From assembly GCA_038501625.1 (NCBI GenBank), contig JAZAYU010000255.1, positions 496,001-560,000 of the forward strand: 64,000 bases of DNA. Reading direction: 5' to 3'. Source of the stretch: Corbicula japonica. Lineage: Eukaryota; Mollusca; Bivalvia; Venerida; Cyrenidae. Made by a program: the position numbers and the translations under genes. This document shows positions 30,661 through 43,249 of the stretch, piece after piece. Each line of letters opens with the position of its first letter. The first letter of the stretch is position 1. The notes under the pieces are model-generated. The model was not told the origin of the DNA and made no database searches. It was given only the letters and a program-made list of their open reading frames with translations.

Positions 30661-32405
30661 TGTTTTTACCCGTCAGAGTGTAAATACTGCTTGTTGTTGT
30701 GTTTTTTAAGAGAAATGACATCTTGCATTTACTGCAGTAATTTTTATTACATGTTGTGTATTATCGTTAATAATGATCAAAGTTGTAATGCAAAATAACA
30801 TAAAAGCGGACAGGGTATTACTCTGTTAACTTTTCTGTTTTTATTTTCCTTCCTTTACATTAAAATAATATTGTTTTTTTTTTATTAATTTATGTTTTTA
30901 TTATATATAATTTTGCATGTACTGCGAGAGAAAAAGATGATTAAAAATGTAGAAGCAGAAGTAAACGTGTGTACATGTGTACATTCACCCGGTGGTACAT
31001 TTTGATCAGTTAATAACAATATATTAAAGGGTTTTAAGCTCGAGTAAACATATAGCTTTGTTATTTGTTTCTCTTTTATTGTGACATTTTAATTTGCGAC
31101 GCAAATATGAATAATATTTTAAATAATATTGGGACGGCGAAATATTTCGAAGTTACATGACATCACAATATGCGTATGTGGTAGAGCTACTTTTTTACGT
31201 TACGGTCGTTGCGTAATTTTGGGATGACCTTACGTAGAGTTATGTAATTTAGAATTTAAATGTATTTTAAAGTAAGGTCAATTTAAATTAGTAATAATTT
31301 TAAAATAGTATGGGAGGTTTGGAACCCGTAACACTTAAATGCGTTGTCAGGATGACACCACTGGCTGTAAAATGTGTACTGGTAAGCCAAGCCAGGAAAC
31401 TAAACTCAGTAAAAAGTTGTGATCTTTTGGATGTAAAACTCTAAGTCTTAATCTACATTAAAAAAGAAACAACAGTCTGTTTTGATGAATTGTAATGTAA
31501 AACACAAACTAAATCTAAATCATGAACATATGTACATTACATGAAATGATACAAAGTATTTAAATTATATATGCCAGCCTTAAACTTAAATTGAGTGATT
31601 CTGGTCTAAAAATTAAATATGAAATTAAATAAAGACCTTCAAACGCGCTCAAGAAAGTACAGTTGACCAACGGATAGCGCACAGGTCTACCAGTCAGGGT
31701 CTAACAACCATAAATTCTCATATAATGATATAGCAGGAGTTTAAAACCGAAATGGATTAAAAACCCAGTCTATAACATAGAAACAAAGACTAAGTCCTTG
31801 TTGAAAAAAGGTCCATTTAGTTTTAAATAATTACCAAAGTTCCAAAAGTCTATTATTAAATCAATCTATCTAATTAAATGCCAAAGTTAAAGCTTCTTTT
31901 TTGCTTTAATGTAAATAAAACAATAATTTAGAAATATTTCCCTTAATTCCCTTATTAATGTAAGTTTTAGAATTTAGAAATTACATTTTAAATAGCTATG
32001 ATCTTAAGGATCAAGCTCTGAGTTTTAATTGTTACATTTTAGAAAATTGTGGCCAGAATGATAAATTCAACAGAAATTCTGGTTTTATAGCACTATTGGT
32101 ATCTCCCACTGGAGTAATCCATTATCAACAATCAATATGCACTAAAATAATATAATCTATAAGAAAGTTAACTGGATTTAACAATTATCAATTAAATGTG
32201 CACTTCTTTTAACTACAAATAACAAAACATTTAATAACATATAAGATGCAAAAATCAATGTTAAATCTGCACACCAAAGCATTTTGAGTATGCATATATA
32301 ACAAACGAAGCAAATTTTGTATCCTTACTCTATAAACAAAGGAAACTAGTTCCTTAGCAATGAGAAATAGTCCCTTAAAAATTACTAAATTCAACTGAAT
32401 ACACT
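30661..32405. other. noncoding DNA
   Basis: Strongly AT-rich. No ORF, repeat unit or RNA gene could be supported. Confidence 0.45.
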
Positions 32406-32624
32406 TAATTTCTCAGACAGTACTATTTTAATGTCATCTTGTTATGAGAAAATGCAGTTAAAAAAATGCATATAGAGTTGAAGTACTATTGATGAGTCAT
32501 ATTGTTACATAGACCAAAGCCTGAATTTAAGTACAGTAGCAGTTACTTCCCTTGGCAATTCTTTAATTACCATAGTAAATACTAATATAGGATATATAAG
32601 AAATGTGATTATATATGAAAGATA
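32406..32624 (+). mobile_element. family X, copy 1, left part
   Basis: From taatttctcagacagtacta to tgaaagata the sequence matches 41161-41385 and 54489-54685 closely. The match to an uninterrupted copy resumes at 40438, so the LTR element between is a single insertion. Confidence 0.8.
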
Positions 32625-32818
32625 TGTTGTGACCACGGGCTATGATGCATAGCAGAGTACTGCGCATGCCCGGACATGGTCTATAAAACCAGCTGATCAC
32701 CAGATTCTGTGTGACTCTTCTTATGATGCTTATGGCTGACGCACTGGATTGAACTCCGGCGGAAGCTAGGTGAGTCTATTTTATTAGACTTGATTATGTT
32801 GTGGCAATGGTCACAATA
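32625..32818 (+). repeat. 5' LTR
   Basis: 194 bp with a TATA-like tctataaaacc at about 32680. It ends ggtcacaata, nearly the inverted complement of its start tgttgtgacc. The initiation of transcription inside it is inferred, not shown. Confidence 0.8.
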
Positions 32819-33114
32819 ATGGCGCTACGACAAAAATTAGTTTGCAAAAAGCAAATTAGTTTGCAAAATGCAAATTAATCCGCGGACTATGGACGCGGCC
32901 ATCTTGAATTTTCAAATACCGGCCTGCTTTCAAAAAGTGGGAAATAGTACAGCTCTGCTGTGATACTTTACAGCAGTATTGTTCATAGTTAGGGGCAATT
33001 ATGCCTTTAATTTACTTCAATAGTCTTCAAAATTACCTTTCATTCGTATTTAGTAGCCTAAATAAATAACACTGGGGTTTGTAGTGCATGAACTTCACCG
33101 TTACACTACCAGCC

Positions 33115-33340
33115 GATTTTTATGTCAGGCCCCGGAATGCGGATACGTAAAACAATGTCTAGACACGTGATGTCTATATGGTGTTTATTCCGCACGGGGA
33201 TTGACCTTCACTAACTATTTCATTTCACATTTCTTACAGTTGATTATTATGTCAGGCCCCGGCTTACGGATAAGTGAAACATTGTGTAGACACGAGATGT
33301 TTACAAGGTGTTTATTCCGTACGGGGATTGACCTTCACAG
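33115..33340 (+). repeat. two ~128-bp direct repeats in the LTR element
   Basis: atgtcaggccccgga(a/t) ... acggggattgaccttcac occurs at about 33122 and 33249 with moderate divergence. Confidence 0.8.
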
Positions 33341-33599
33341 ATTTGATATTTATTATATATTTGTGTCATTTCCTGATATTCAGGGATGTTTGCATGCCAT
33401 AAACGGTATGTTGAGCTTAATTGATCAATTAGACGTTATGCCGTGCGTTTTGTTTCTCTTCATTTTTGATACAGTCAAAACCGAAAATAGAATTGACAGT
33501 AAGCACTTCCTATTTTGCTGTTCATGCACATTACAACGGATCTGTATCATGTTTGTATCATAGGGCTTGCCATATAGTATGGTGGGTGTACCCTTGGTC

Positions 33600-34080
33600 T
33601 GTGAGGTCTACGGGACGGGAATCCTGGTGTCGAGCGTAAGACCGGATGGGGGAAGGGTGGCCTTTCAGCTTGAAAGGCAGTAAGACAATGTCAAGCGTAA
33701 GGCCGGACGGGGGATGGGGTAACCTATCAGCTTGGAAGGCAGTAAGACAATGTCAAGCGTAAGGCCGGACGGGGGAGGGGTTGCCTTTCAGCTCAGAAGG
33801 CAGTTAGATACCAGGGCCTGTCTGACTGGGACAGTGTGAGGCGTGAGACCTGCCATGTGAGGGCTTATATCGGACCATTCTGAACGAAGGGCAGTAAAAC
33901 ACTGCTAAGCGTAAGGCCGGACGGGGGAAGGGTTGCTTTTCAGCTTGGAAGGCAGTAAGACAATGTCAAGCGTAAGGCCGGACGGGGGAGGGGTGGCCTT
34001 TCAGCTCAGAAGGCAGTAAGGCAGTGTTGATGCGTAAGCCCAGTCATGTGAGAGTGCGGGTATGGGTCCTGAACCGCAGG
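33600..34080 (+). repeat. ~62-bp GC-rich minisatellite in the LTR element
   Basis: Units with gcgtaaggccggacggggga and tttcagcttggaaggcagta recur at about 33637, 33698, 33760, 33909 and 33971, with a different spacer at 33820-33900. Confidence 0.88.
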
Positions 34081-34719
34081 CGATTGAGCACGAGGTCATG
34101 GATTGTGGGTGTACTTTATTTGATTGTTAAAATTTTTTAGAAAATTATCTTTAGTTTTTTGGTTAAAGGGAAAAATACAGCCTTCTCAATTTATACGGTA
34201 TAATTATACATGCTTAAAAGCCTTTTCATTTGCAACTGTGATTCTAGCTGTAAAAACCAAGGGATGTTAGTAGGAGGCCCATCTGATTGTTCAACCGCAT
34301 GTGTGTGTAAACGTACTTAAATTATATTTCACCAATAAATATTACAAATTATAAACTAACCATAACACATATTTCTTTGGCTATTTAAAAAGGATTAAGG
34401 TCGCCATGTCTGATTAATTGATTATTTAGTAAATTATTGATTCCTGTTCATTATACTTTTACGAATTTCGATGTCGGGCCTCAATTTTAACACTTCAGTA
34501 AACATAATAGCAGCTGTTTTGCAGTCGCTCGTCTAGCTATACTCATATATAATCTCTATCAAAACATCGACCGACAACTAAAATAACCAATGTCTTTACG
34601 AATATAAGAAATTTTATAAGATAGTGAATTCATTAAAACTTATTTCAAGATGTATCAGTACACTAAAATGAATTAGTTGTGATACAATTTGATACTGGTT
34701 CCGTTGTGGTGAAACTACA

Positions 34720-35010
34720 CTAATTGAAACATCATTGACCCCAGTGTATTACTGAACAGGTGTGCTATAATATTGACAGGATAACTTCCTGATTGTGTTC
34801 TCAATATTTGACACCTGATTTTTTTAATGCTGACAGGATTGTATATTGATTTTGTTCAGTACTTCACACCTGAATTTCAACACTGTCAGGGATATATCCT
34901 GAGCTTTTCAGTGTTTAAATAATATTTTACAGGCAGGTGTGTGTTTCGTTATTTCCTGATAAGGCAGGATATAATACTGACAGGATAGAATCCTGAGCTT
35001 TCAGCATTTC
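34720..35010 (+). repeat. degenerate ~80-bp repeats in the LTR element
   Basis: Variants of 'ctgacaggatataatcctga...cagtatttcacacctga' recur four or five times. Similar tcctgatttcaatttccttg words recur at 37960-38110. Confidence 0.6.
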
Positions 35011-38000
35011 AACACTATTTTGTCACCAACTAAAACTGAGAATGAGTATTGGTCCTAAATCTTTCCTGCTACTTATGTGTGTAATAGTAATAAACATTGT
35101 CGTAAAATTTGCAGAATTACATTTGAAAATTATTTGAAATGTATTAAGCCCAAACTCTACCTCTGAATTAAATACAAAAAGTAAACTCTTATAGTGCCAA
35201 AACACCTGTACCTGTGACGAGGTCTAGGATACCATTCATGGGGAGGACCCCGGTGTCAAGGGCCCTGGTATCCGGGGTGTTTCTAACCTGTGGGACAGAT
35301 TTCATCACAGACATTTTTCATATTTCATTTTTTTGTTAGGAGGGGGAGGGGTTATATTTTTGAAAAGAAAGGGAGGAAGAGGGGTGAAATATACTTGCTA
35401 ACTCAATGTGTCCTAAATATGAAAATGAATTATATAGTTTCGATTATTTTCAGTTCATTCAAATAAACATTATTTGGTTCTTAGGTGGCAGGTAGGACGA
35501 CATATGACCAATACATTTTCAGCCTTTCAGGTATTTTCTTAGATCATATATGTCTCCAGTATAATGAAGAAAGAGTACTGACAGGATTTTATCCTGATTT
35601 ATTTTCGGTACTGAATAGCTTTGGTAGGGAGAAGGGCAACATCTATTGTCATTTATATTACAAGACTAAAAGACGAAAATGACCAGATTGTTTATGTTAT
35701 TTCATCTCAAGATAAAATTTAAGCGTTTATAATATGAAATCAATTTTCATTTGTATGTTAGGTTATAGGTTAGGTTATATTTTGGCTTTACTAATAAGCA
35801 TGCCCTTTTCTCTACCACATCAGAGTTCTCACAAGAGAGGTTGACTTGGGTAACATTAAAGGTCAACAACGTTCGACACTCTGCCATTTACAAGTGTTGA
35901 GCTTGACTAGTTTCCTGCCGTTTACCCTCTTGTGAAAGTACTCTTATATGTATATGTATTTATAGTGTATCAATGTTTACAAAAAATTGAAATGAGGACG
36001 AACATTGTTCCTGCCACTTCTGAAAATAGTTTCAGGACAGGGCAGCTAAGCATATGCCAACAGTCAACTTGGGCTTACATTATATGGCTAAAAGAGATTT
36101 CAGATCGAAAATAGATTCAATTATACAACATCGCGCGTTCTTATTTAAATGAAACTTCAAAGTAAAATGAAATATTTTTTGTTTGGTAATATTTAAGCTT
36201 TTGAATCTATATTTATGTAAATGCAGTGTCTTCTGCAGCATCTGAAGGACAGATTAGAGAGATGGAACTAAAAGATATATCTCCTTTTCCGATAAATCAT
36301 GGACTGTAATATATTAAATTAATTATTATTTCGATAAGTTGACCTGTCCTTACTATAGTTCAAAAGCAGTGTTCCTAATGAGCACTGATATGGCTGCATC
36401 ACCTAAACATTTGACAGGTGAGGAGGAACAATAAGCAATATCTAAGTCCTCATAATAAAAAAAAAGAGAAAAAAAGTAAGAAAAACTATGCATAAAAATA
36501 GTAAAATGAAAACAGAAAATGAAATAACAAAGCAACATTATTAAGTAACTTTCAAACTGTTATGCAGGTACAGTATTGTAGAACAATATCCTTTTAAGCT
36601 TCAGTCAAATTAATTATTTAGTCAGCAGCCAACTTACATTTCCAGTGACACCATGGAAATGATTGCAAACAAGACAATCAATGCACCAAGTCTTAGTCTA
36701 ACATATTAGCACTAAACATGATTATAATTTATAGGTATTGTTTTATATGCTGTACCAGTAGCTTGCCGGAATTGATCTTGGTATGTTAATCATTGCACAT
36801 TGCAAATCCCAAGTGCTATGGTGGTGGGGGATCACATTGCGGTTAGTCTTTAGGAGACAGTTTGAACTTTACAGATATATATGCAGTACCTAGTACTTTT
36901 ACTGAATTATAACAACTTATTTCAGTATTCTTACTGCATACACGTAATGTTGAATAGTGTGATTAATAGTGCATCTTGGGATTAAACCAACTAGTATGAT
37001 TCTTGAAAAGCCTGCTAAATTAACAAGAAACTTGCGAAAAACAACTGACACTAAACTGTTCAAAATGACTGAACTGGCGTCCTCAAAATTTTGTTGGGGG
37101 AGTGGTGTAGTAAGAGCAAGTTATGCTTATTGATTCGTATTCGGTCAGTTCCCAGGTTGCACTACCGCAATCACTCATTTCGCATTAACATCCACATAAA
37201 TGGTACAGGTTTACATTACGGTGCTGTCTGGATCAAGGTCCAGTGCTTTTCAGCTACCACCACTAAGTTATTTTGTACACAAACCTGATTTTTAACCATT
37301 TACAATGCAGTTATAATGGCTTCCTTGGAAACATTTCTCATGTTTCTATTATATTTCCTGATATTTTCCAGGAAAGTATAGATGAGCAGCATTTTCCTGA
37401 TATGCCAGGAGAATAAGAATATTGCTACCTTTTCGAGAAGATTCAGGATATGACTGAAACCTTACAATATGCTGTATTTACATAACTTTTTATTTAATGC
37501 GTGAACAATAAGCACGCTTAGCATGTAAGCTATAAATGGTTGTATACTTTATTTTAGACAACGGGAGCAATTGTAAATACTGTAAATACAGTTCCAGACA
37601 GGAACAACTTTTATGAATACTAGTACAGGCTACTGTGTATCAGTTTGTGCAGTGTTGTCATAAATTCTTACACTAAGAGCAATATATACAAAAGACTATC
37701 CATTGCTTCAGGGATTAAATTCTTTCTCAAATCAGTCAGAAATTACTCGAATGTTAACTGTCAATATAAATGGGGAACTAATTGTACAAATAGCACTGAG
37801 ATTATTTAATGTAAATTTTCACTGGATGACAACACTGGGCATCTGTTAACATTAGTCAGATTACTGGAATACTGCTAGCAGGTCTAGGAAGTAACAGTCT
37901 TGAACCTCCTTAGAAGTATTTTAATTATATTTTTATTTTTAATATTTGTGTACATCATTCCTGATTTCGATTTCCTTGGAAGGACAAAGTCCTTATTTTA

Positions 38001-38415
38001 CCAAGGACAGCAGGAATGAGTACAGTCAGGAAATAGTAGTCTGTCACTCCTGATTTCAATTTTCTTGGAAGGATCTAGTTTTCCAAGATCACCAGGAAGG
38101 AGTATTTTATCATGCTTTTAGATCTCTAATGATCTCTAAGTACTAACGTATATTAGCCTCATTTCACGATTTGTTCAACATTTCGAAAGCTTCCTTATAT
38201 ATTTAGCTGTAACTTAATTACAATTTTATACATACCGGTAGTCTATAAGCTACAATCAGAAAAAAAATCGTTAAACCTTAACATATGCCTATAGTTAAAT
38301 CTCGAACTTCTTATTTCAAAAACATAAGAACTTATAAACATTCCGCTCATGGAAGTCATTTTTAAAGTTGGGGAGAAATGGAAGCTAAAGGAAACTGTTT
38401 ACTATAGGGGCCTCA
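35011..38415. other. noncoding interior of the LTR element
   Basis: AT-rich sequence with scattered short repeats. No ORF on either strand resembles a retroelement protein. Confidence 0.5.
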
Positions 38416-38419
38416 TAAA

Positions 38420-38951
38420 TTAGTGCTGGAGATTTACTTTTAAACAGTTTTCTGGTCTGATTCTATACCCCATCAGCACAGTTGGGTTCCGGCCCAGCGC
38501 TTGTTGCTGATCTTCCTGTTGCACAGGAAGTGCAGATGTCACCTGTCCCTGTGGTTCAGGAGCTGGTAAGTGAGGTTCCTGTGTCTCAGGAGCCAATCTG
38601 TGGGGTTCTTGATTTTCAGGGGCAGGGTTCCTGTTCATCAGGACTTTTAATATATGCATCAGCTTCTAATAAGTTCACCAAATTTCCTTTAGCATGTGGT
38701 GGTACTTGGGATAATTTGGATTTTCTGATATCATCTAATGTCACTGCATACCTCTGGTAAACAGGAAGATCCTCCATCTTTTCCTGTGTGGAATTACTGG
38801 ATATCTGACCTTGAGATGAGCACGAGCTTTCATTATCACTTTCACGAAGAAACTTTTCTAGATTTTGCTGGGTTAGTGTTAAAATTTTGTTTTGTGGTTT
38901 TACATAGATGGGAAAGTCTTCTAAAAGTTTTTGGTTAGCTTTAGTAGTCAA
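38420..38951 (-). CDS. antisense ORF, unknown protein, inside the LTR element
   Basis: The minus strand reads DFPIYVKPQNKILTLTQQNL, a Ser-rich stretch, EDLPVYQRYAVTLDDIRKSK and GNLVNLLEADAYIKS. A one-base frame change near 38630-38660 is then needed to enter a repeat of PAPExQEPHRLAPE type units. I recognise no family. Codon-like composition and the amphipathic repeats suggest a former or real coding exon rather than chance, but the frame break points to decay. Confidence 0.45.
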
Positions 38952-38959
38952 ATTTTTTA

Positions 38960-39183
38960 GACTTCTTCACTATGTTCTAACCAAGACAGTGCTCCAAGAA
39001 ACAGTCAGAGGAGGAAGGAGAGGAAGACAGAAGAAGAGATGGGAAGACAACATCACAGAATGGACAGGACTGAATCTGAGTGAGGCGGTCAAATGTGCGA
39101 AGGACAGGGATGGATGGAGAGGACTGATTGCCAGGACATCTGTAGCGCCCCTACGGCATCCGCCATGGGACAGTAAAAAGTAA
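38960..39183 (+). pseudogene. LINE fragment, reverse transcriptase C-terminal tail
   Basis: The frame reads LQETVRGGRRGRQKKRWEDN, ITEWTGLNLSEAVKCAKDRD and GWRGLIA. This G-R-Q-x-K-R-W-x-D-N-I-x-E-W-T-G motif is common at the end of LINE ORF2 proteins. It is inserted between the two antisense ORFs. Confidence 0.82.
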
Positions 39184-39213
39184 AAAAAAACTTGTGTTCT
39201 GTGGTAATCTTAC

Positions 39214-39566
39214 TTGATTTGAACCTGATGTAATGTCTGTTTTACTGTGTGTATCAGCTGCTTCCTGTAAACATGTACTGATATTATCTCCCATTTCTGT
39301 CATGGTACTGTGTGTTGCTGGTACTCCATGTAATCTTTCTGAGGAGTTGGTGAATGATGCAAAGTCATCACCAAGTTTTGGAAATTCATCCTTATTAAAC
39401 ACAGGTCCTGCTTTTCTGTTTGCCTCCATCATACGTTGTACCGTAGCCTTCAGGGGGAGCCTCGTTACCCTTCGTCCACGCACATGACCTCTCCCTTTGG
39501 CACAGCAAACAAATTCCTCATTCTCAGTCTCTTCTGTTTGACCATTCACCTTAAATTCAATGTAAT
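39214..39566 (-). CDS. antisense exon-like ORF, unknown protein, inside the LTR element
   Basis: The segment is bounded by an acceptor-like acctggttag and a good donor TCAA|gtaaga. It encodes DYIEFKVNGQTEETENEEFV, CCAKGRGHVRGRRVTRLPLK and FNKDEFPKLGDDFASF. No domain is recognised. With 38420-38951 it may form a multi-exon antisense gene, now separated by the LINE fragment, but the phases of the two pieces could not be reconciled. Confidence 0.45.
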
Positions 39567-40243
39567 CTAACCAGGTAGAAAATAAAAGCAAGGTCATAAA
39601 GGCCAGGAAAATATCTTGAATTATTTACTCTTGTCGATCCAACACCCGATTCTTTTTCTGTTCATCATTAGTGGTTCAACTATTAAAATTTATACTGTTT
39701 CAAGGGGGACAATCTTTCCTGTTATTCTATCAGCAAAACGCAAATTGAGTGACAATTCTCTGGAATGGGTTTTGCTAGTTGATACATTGGTGATCTGGCA
39801 GGAGATGTAGCCTTCCGAAATATAAAAACTTTAAAAAGGTGCTCGGGTGTTTGCAATATATTGTAAATTTTAATAATATTTCTGGAGTATTTCTTTTCTT
39901 GGTCTCCTGTCCATATAGTGCTTTTGATTAAGATCTTTACCTGTTTTGTTTATTAAACGGTGGATTTTCAATAATGGGAAGTTTGCAATATACAATGTTG
40001 TCGTTCCATTATTCTACCACACCTGTTTATCTTTATTAGTTTTTAAATGGAAGTCTTAGTTTTATAGCATTCTGTGATAATATTTTATTTTGGGATTAAA
40101 TAAGTGATTGGTTTTTCATTAAATTTACCCGTTAATAGCTACCTTTTAAAATTGTATTTTCGATATTATAAGCATAAGAATTAGCTGGTCTTTAAAATAC
40201 ATTTATTCTGAGTACCACCAGCCTCTTATAAAATTGGGAGGTG

Positions 40244-40437
40244 TGTTGTGACCACGGGCTATGATGCATAGCCGAGTACTGCGCATGCCCGGACATGGTC
40301 TATAAAACCAGCTGATCACCAGATTCTGTGTGACTCTTCTTATGATGCTTATGGCTGACGTACTGGATTGAACTCCGGCGGTAGCTAGGTGAGTCTATTT
40401 TATTAGACTTGATTATATTGTGGCAATGGTCACAATA
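40244..40437 (+). repeat. 3' LTR
   Basis: Same length as the 5' LTR, with about four substitutions (for example gcatagc(a/c)gag and gctgacg(c/t)act). Roughly 2% divergence between LTRs indicates a fairly recent insertion if they began identical. Confidence 0.82.
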
Positions 40438-41160
40438 GATACTTAAAATGGTATTTGTGCGGACAGGAGGTCAAAAGGATGACACCCCATGTCAAGAGTA
40501 TGCACATGGCGGAGTTCGGCAATACATATAACTGTCAGCTATGGGCGAAATATGCCGTGCTTGACGGTAAAACAGTATCGCGGGCTAGATTACCGTGTTT
40601 GCCCAGTAGATGACTGCCCTGAAGTCATTGCAAAGGTGACTGTTCATCTCCGCAACTGCCAATGCTACACCGCCGGCCAGGCTCGAAGAGCCTCAAAAGA
40701 GTAAAAAAAAGTAAAAGACATGGAATGGTCAGTGCCGACCGGCACACAAACCCCATGTAGCCGGGTCAGACAGTCAAAATAGTGTACTCTGTTAAATAGA
40801 TGAAAAGGGAAAAGAGGACGACGTTAAAGAAATCTAAAGAACTTGAACAACAGTCAAAATAGTGTACTCTTTGTTAAATAGATGAAAAGGGAAAACAGGA
40901 CGACGTTAAAGAAATATAAAGAACTTGAACAACAGTCAAAATAGTGTACTCTTTGTTGAAGAAAGCGCAGAAAACACGTCTTCACAAGTTAAAATTCTGA
41001 CAAAGAGTGATTTTTCCTATACGAATTTCTATAAATAGAAAACATATTGAGCTGAGCAAATGGCGAGGAGTTGCATTCTATTTTAAGATAGAAGCAACGA
41101 ACGTTTGGAGAACGTTTCTGCATACGATTGGCCAATGTACAAATAGAATCTGACGCTCTA
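40438..41160 (+). mobile_element. family X, copy 1, right part
   Basis: Continues copy 1 after the LTR element: a broken Cys/His ORF, two to three ~82-bp direct repeats (cagtcaaaatagtgtactct at 40771, 40851 and 40933), and a segment with ttctataaatagaaaa (41027). It ends aatctgacgct where copy 2 begins. Confidence 0.75.
40445..40705 (+). pseudogene. family X Cys/His-rich protein, frameshifted
   Basis: Matches the ORF at 53281-53583, but a 2-bp loss (gtaaaacagtatcg instead of gtaaaacacagtatcg at 40568-40580) breaks the frame between the first and second Cys/His clusters. The second part still reads YRVCPVDDCPEVIAKVTVHL. Confidence 0.8.
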
Positions 41161-41510
41161 ATTTCTCAGACAGTACTATTTAAATGTCATCTTGTTATGA
41201 GAAAATGCAGTTAAAACAAAAAAATGCATATAGAGTTTAAGTACTATTGACGAGTCATATTGTTACATAGGCCAAAGCCTGAATTTTAGTACAGTAGCAG
41301 TTACTTCCCTTGGCAATACTTTAATTACCATAGTAAATACTAATAAAGGATATGTAAGAAATGTGATATATATGAAAGATACTTAAAATGGTATTTGTGC
41401 GGACAGGAGGTCAAAAGGATGACAGCCCATGTTAAGAGTATGCACATGGCGGAGTTGGGCAATACATATAACTGTCGGCTATGGGCGAAATATGCCGTGC
41501 TTAATGGTAA
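41161..41510 (+). mobile_element. family X, copy 2, left part
   Basis: Starts ctaatttctcagacag and includes gaaagatacttaaaatggta and the first Cys/His cluster. It is interrupted at gtgcttaatggtaa (41497-41510), which is repeated at 48087-48100 as gtgcttgacggtaa. Confidence 0.8.
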
Positions 41511-42386
41511 TGGGCGATTTTAATTTGCATATACCTGACGACAATAGCGCTATCAGTGATTTTAGAAACTCGCTATATGCTATGGGCCTGGAACAGCATG
41601 TTGACTTCAGCACCCACACCGCTGGACACAGTCTAGATCTTGTGATTACGGAAACGGTTAATGGTGTAAATGTGCAATCGTGTAAACCTGGTCCTCAACA
41701 TTAAGAGAGTGTCATAAGCAAAACAACTACATTTCGGAACTTAAGAAATTGACAAGCTGCAATTCTCAAATGACTTAAAAAGTTTTTCAATAGAAAACGA
41801 TGCTGATATCAATGATTACGTTGACCAGTTTGAATATGAAATCCAGAGGGTGTTAAACCGCCATGCGCCGCTTAAGGAAAAAACGAAAATTTGTAGACCT
41901 CCAAAACCATGGTTCAGTGAATCAATACTACGTTTGAAACGTCAAACACAGAAACACGAAAGTCTGTGGCGAAAATACAGAACAAAGGAGCGTTTTGAAG
42001 CATTTAAAACATCCCGAAATAAATATTCATATGCAATAAATCAAGAAAAAAGGCTGTTATTACTTACAAAGTGTTAGCTGCTAAAGGAGATTCAAAAAAA
42101 CTATACAATTTAGTTACTGAACTAACTGGGACAAAAACTGAAAACCCATCGCCACAAGGCGAGCCGAATGGCATTCTAGCTGAAAATTTTGCTGACTTTT
42201 TCATGGAGAAAATTGATAAAATTCGTGATTCCTTGAAGAACTTTCCAAATTATAAACCGGAAATTAAAGACGTACACAGTTTTGATAGCTTTGAAGAACT
42301 GAGCGAAAATGAGGTAAAGAAACTTATCTGTGAATTGAATACAAAATCCTCGGAACTAGATATTTTACCAACACATATATTAAAAT
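41511..42386 (+). pseudogene. LINE ORF2 part 1: end of endonuclease and linker
   Basis: Frames with several breaks read MGDFNLHIPDDNSAISDF and HTAGHSLDLVITE (APE-type endonuclease), RHAPLKEKTKICRPPKPWFS, then FADFFMEKIDKIRDSL and NEVKKLICELNTKSSELDIL just before the RT domain. Frame changes occur at about 41705 and 42075. It stops at THILK, where the TIR element begins. Confidence 0.85.
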
Positions 42387-42490
42387 AGATGAAAAGGGAA
42401 CTTTGAAAGCCACCGAACACGACAAATATGAAAGTACTGCAGGCTCGGTTTGATTGAGCCTGTTCATGGGCAGTAATGTCTAACCCTAAC
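42385..42490. repeat. SINE-like copy, family 'gaaactttgaaa'
   Basis: agatgaaaagggaactttga, ccaccgaacacgac, gcaggctcggtttgattgag and gttcatgggcagtaatgtc are shared with 63866-63935 and, more distantly, 9055-9260. Confidence 0.7.
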
Positions 42491-43249
42491 CCATATCTGG
42501 AAGATCTTCTTCCTATTAGACCTTGAGCTGCCAATAGACCCCCCTGCCCCCCCTTGGGGAATTTTGAAGTGTATGATTTTCTGAAAGCCTATACCATTCT
42601 ACGCATTTTGCAAGTTGTTTGCACCCTGGCGAGTGGGGCGTTTTTCCGTAACGCATGTTTGAATATGTTACCTTTGAAAAAAGTTTGTGTAAGAATGAAA
42701 TATTTGACAATTGTAAAAGTTCTAAACTAAACATATTTAATCTACATCAGAAAGCTCTAATCTACATTACTAATGCAATAAAACATCATTTACCTAAGGT
42801 ATTGGTCTAAAATAGTGATAAAATTATGTTACTTAACATAAAAACCTATTAAAATAAAATGTATGAATCATTTCTTACGTGCAGTAGCAAGTAATTTGTG
42901 CTTATAAGTAAAATATAGTAAGATAAATGGGACATCAGGACAAATGTAATACAGTGATATACATTGGGACATAAGCCCGTAACGCTAAATTGAAATATGT
43001 TACCGAAAGAAAAGAAAATGGGAAAACAAGCCATTAATGTATTTGACCTTGAGCTTCCAATAGACCCCCCTGCTCTCTGGGGGGAATTTTGAAGGGTATG
43101 TTTTTCTGAAAGCCTATCCCATTCCTCGCATTTTGCAATTTGTTTGCTTTCTGGCGAGTGGGGCGTTTTACCGTAACGCCTGTTTGAATATGTGACCTTT
43201 GAGAAAATTTTATGCATTGAAGAAATAATTGGCAATTATAAAAGTTCTG

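Larger units (their letters stand above)
32625..40437 (+). mobile_element. 7.8-kb LTR retroelement-like insertion without visible gag-pol
   Basis: Direct repeats of 194 bp (32625-32818 and 40244-40437) begin tgttgtgaccacgggctatg, end ggtcacaata, and differ at about four positions. They are flanked by GATA (32621-32624 and 40438-40441), and an empty site (gaaagatacttaaaatgg) is preserved at 41382, 53261 and 59594. The sequence after the 5' LTR (tggcgctacga) could be a primer-binding site, and ttgggaggtg before the 3' LTR resembles a purine tract. No sense-strand Gag, protease, RT or integrase was found, so the element appears non-autonomous. Confidence 0.8.

Noticed and set aside
33201..33563. 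120-codon ORF inside the LTR element as a possible gag
   Set aside because: It crosses two direct repeats, has no gag motif such as a CCHC knuckle and is rich in Phe/Ile/Cys from AT-rich sequence.
38908..39183. Plus-strand ORF as an independent gene
   Set aside because: Its C-terminal 65 residues are a LINE ORF2 tail and the rest is the antisense of the unknown minus-strand ORF.
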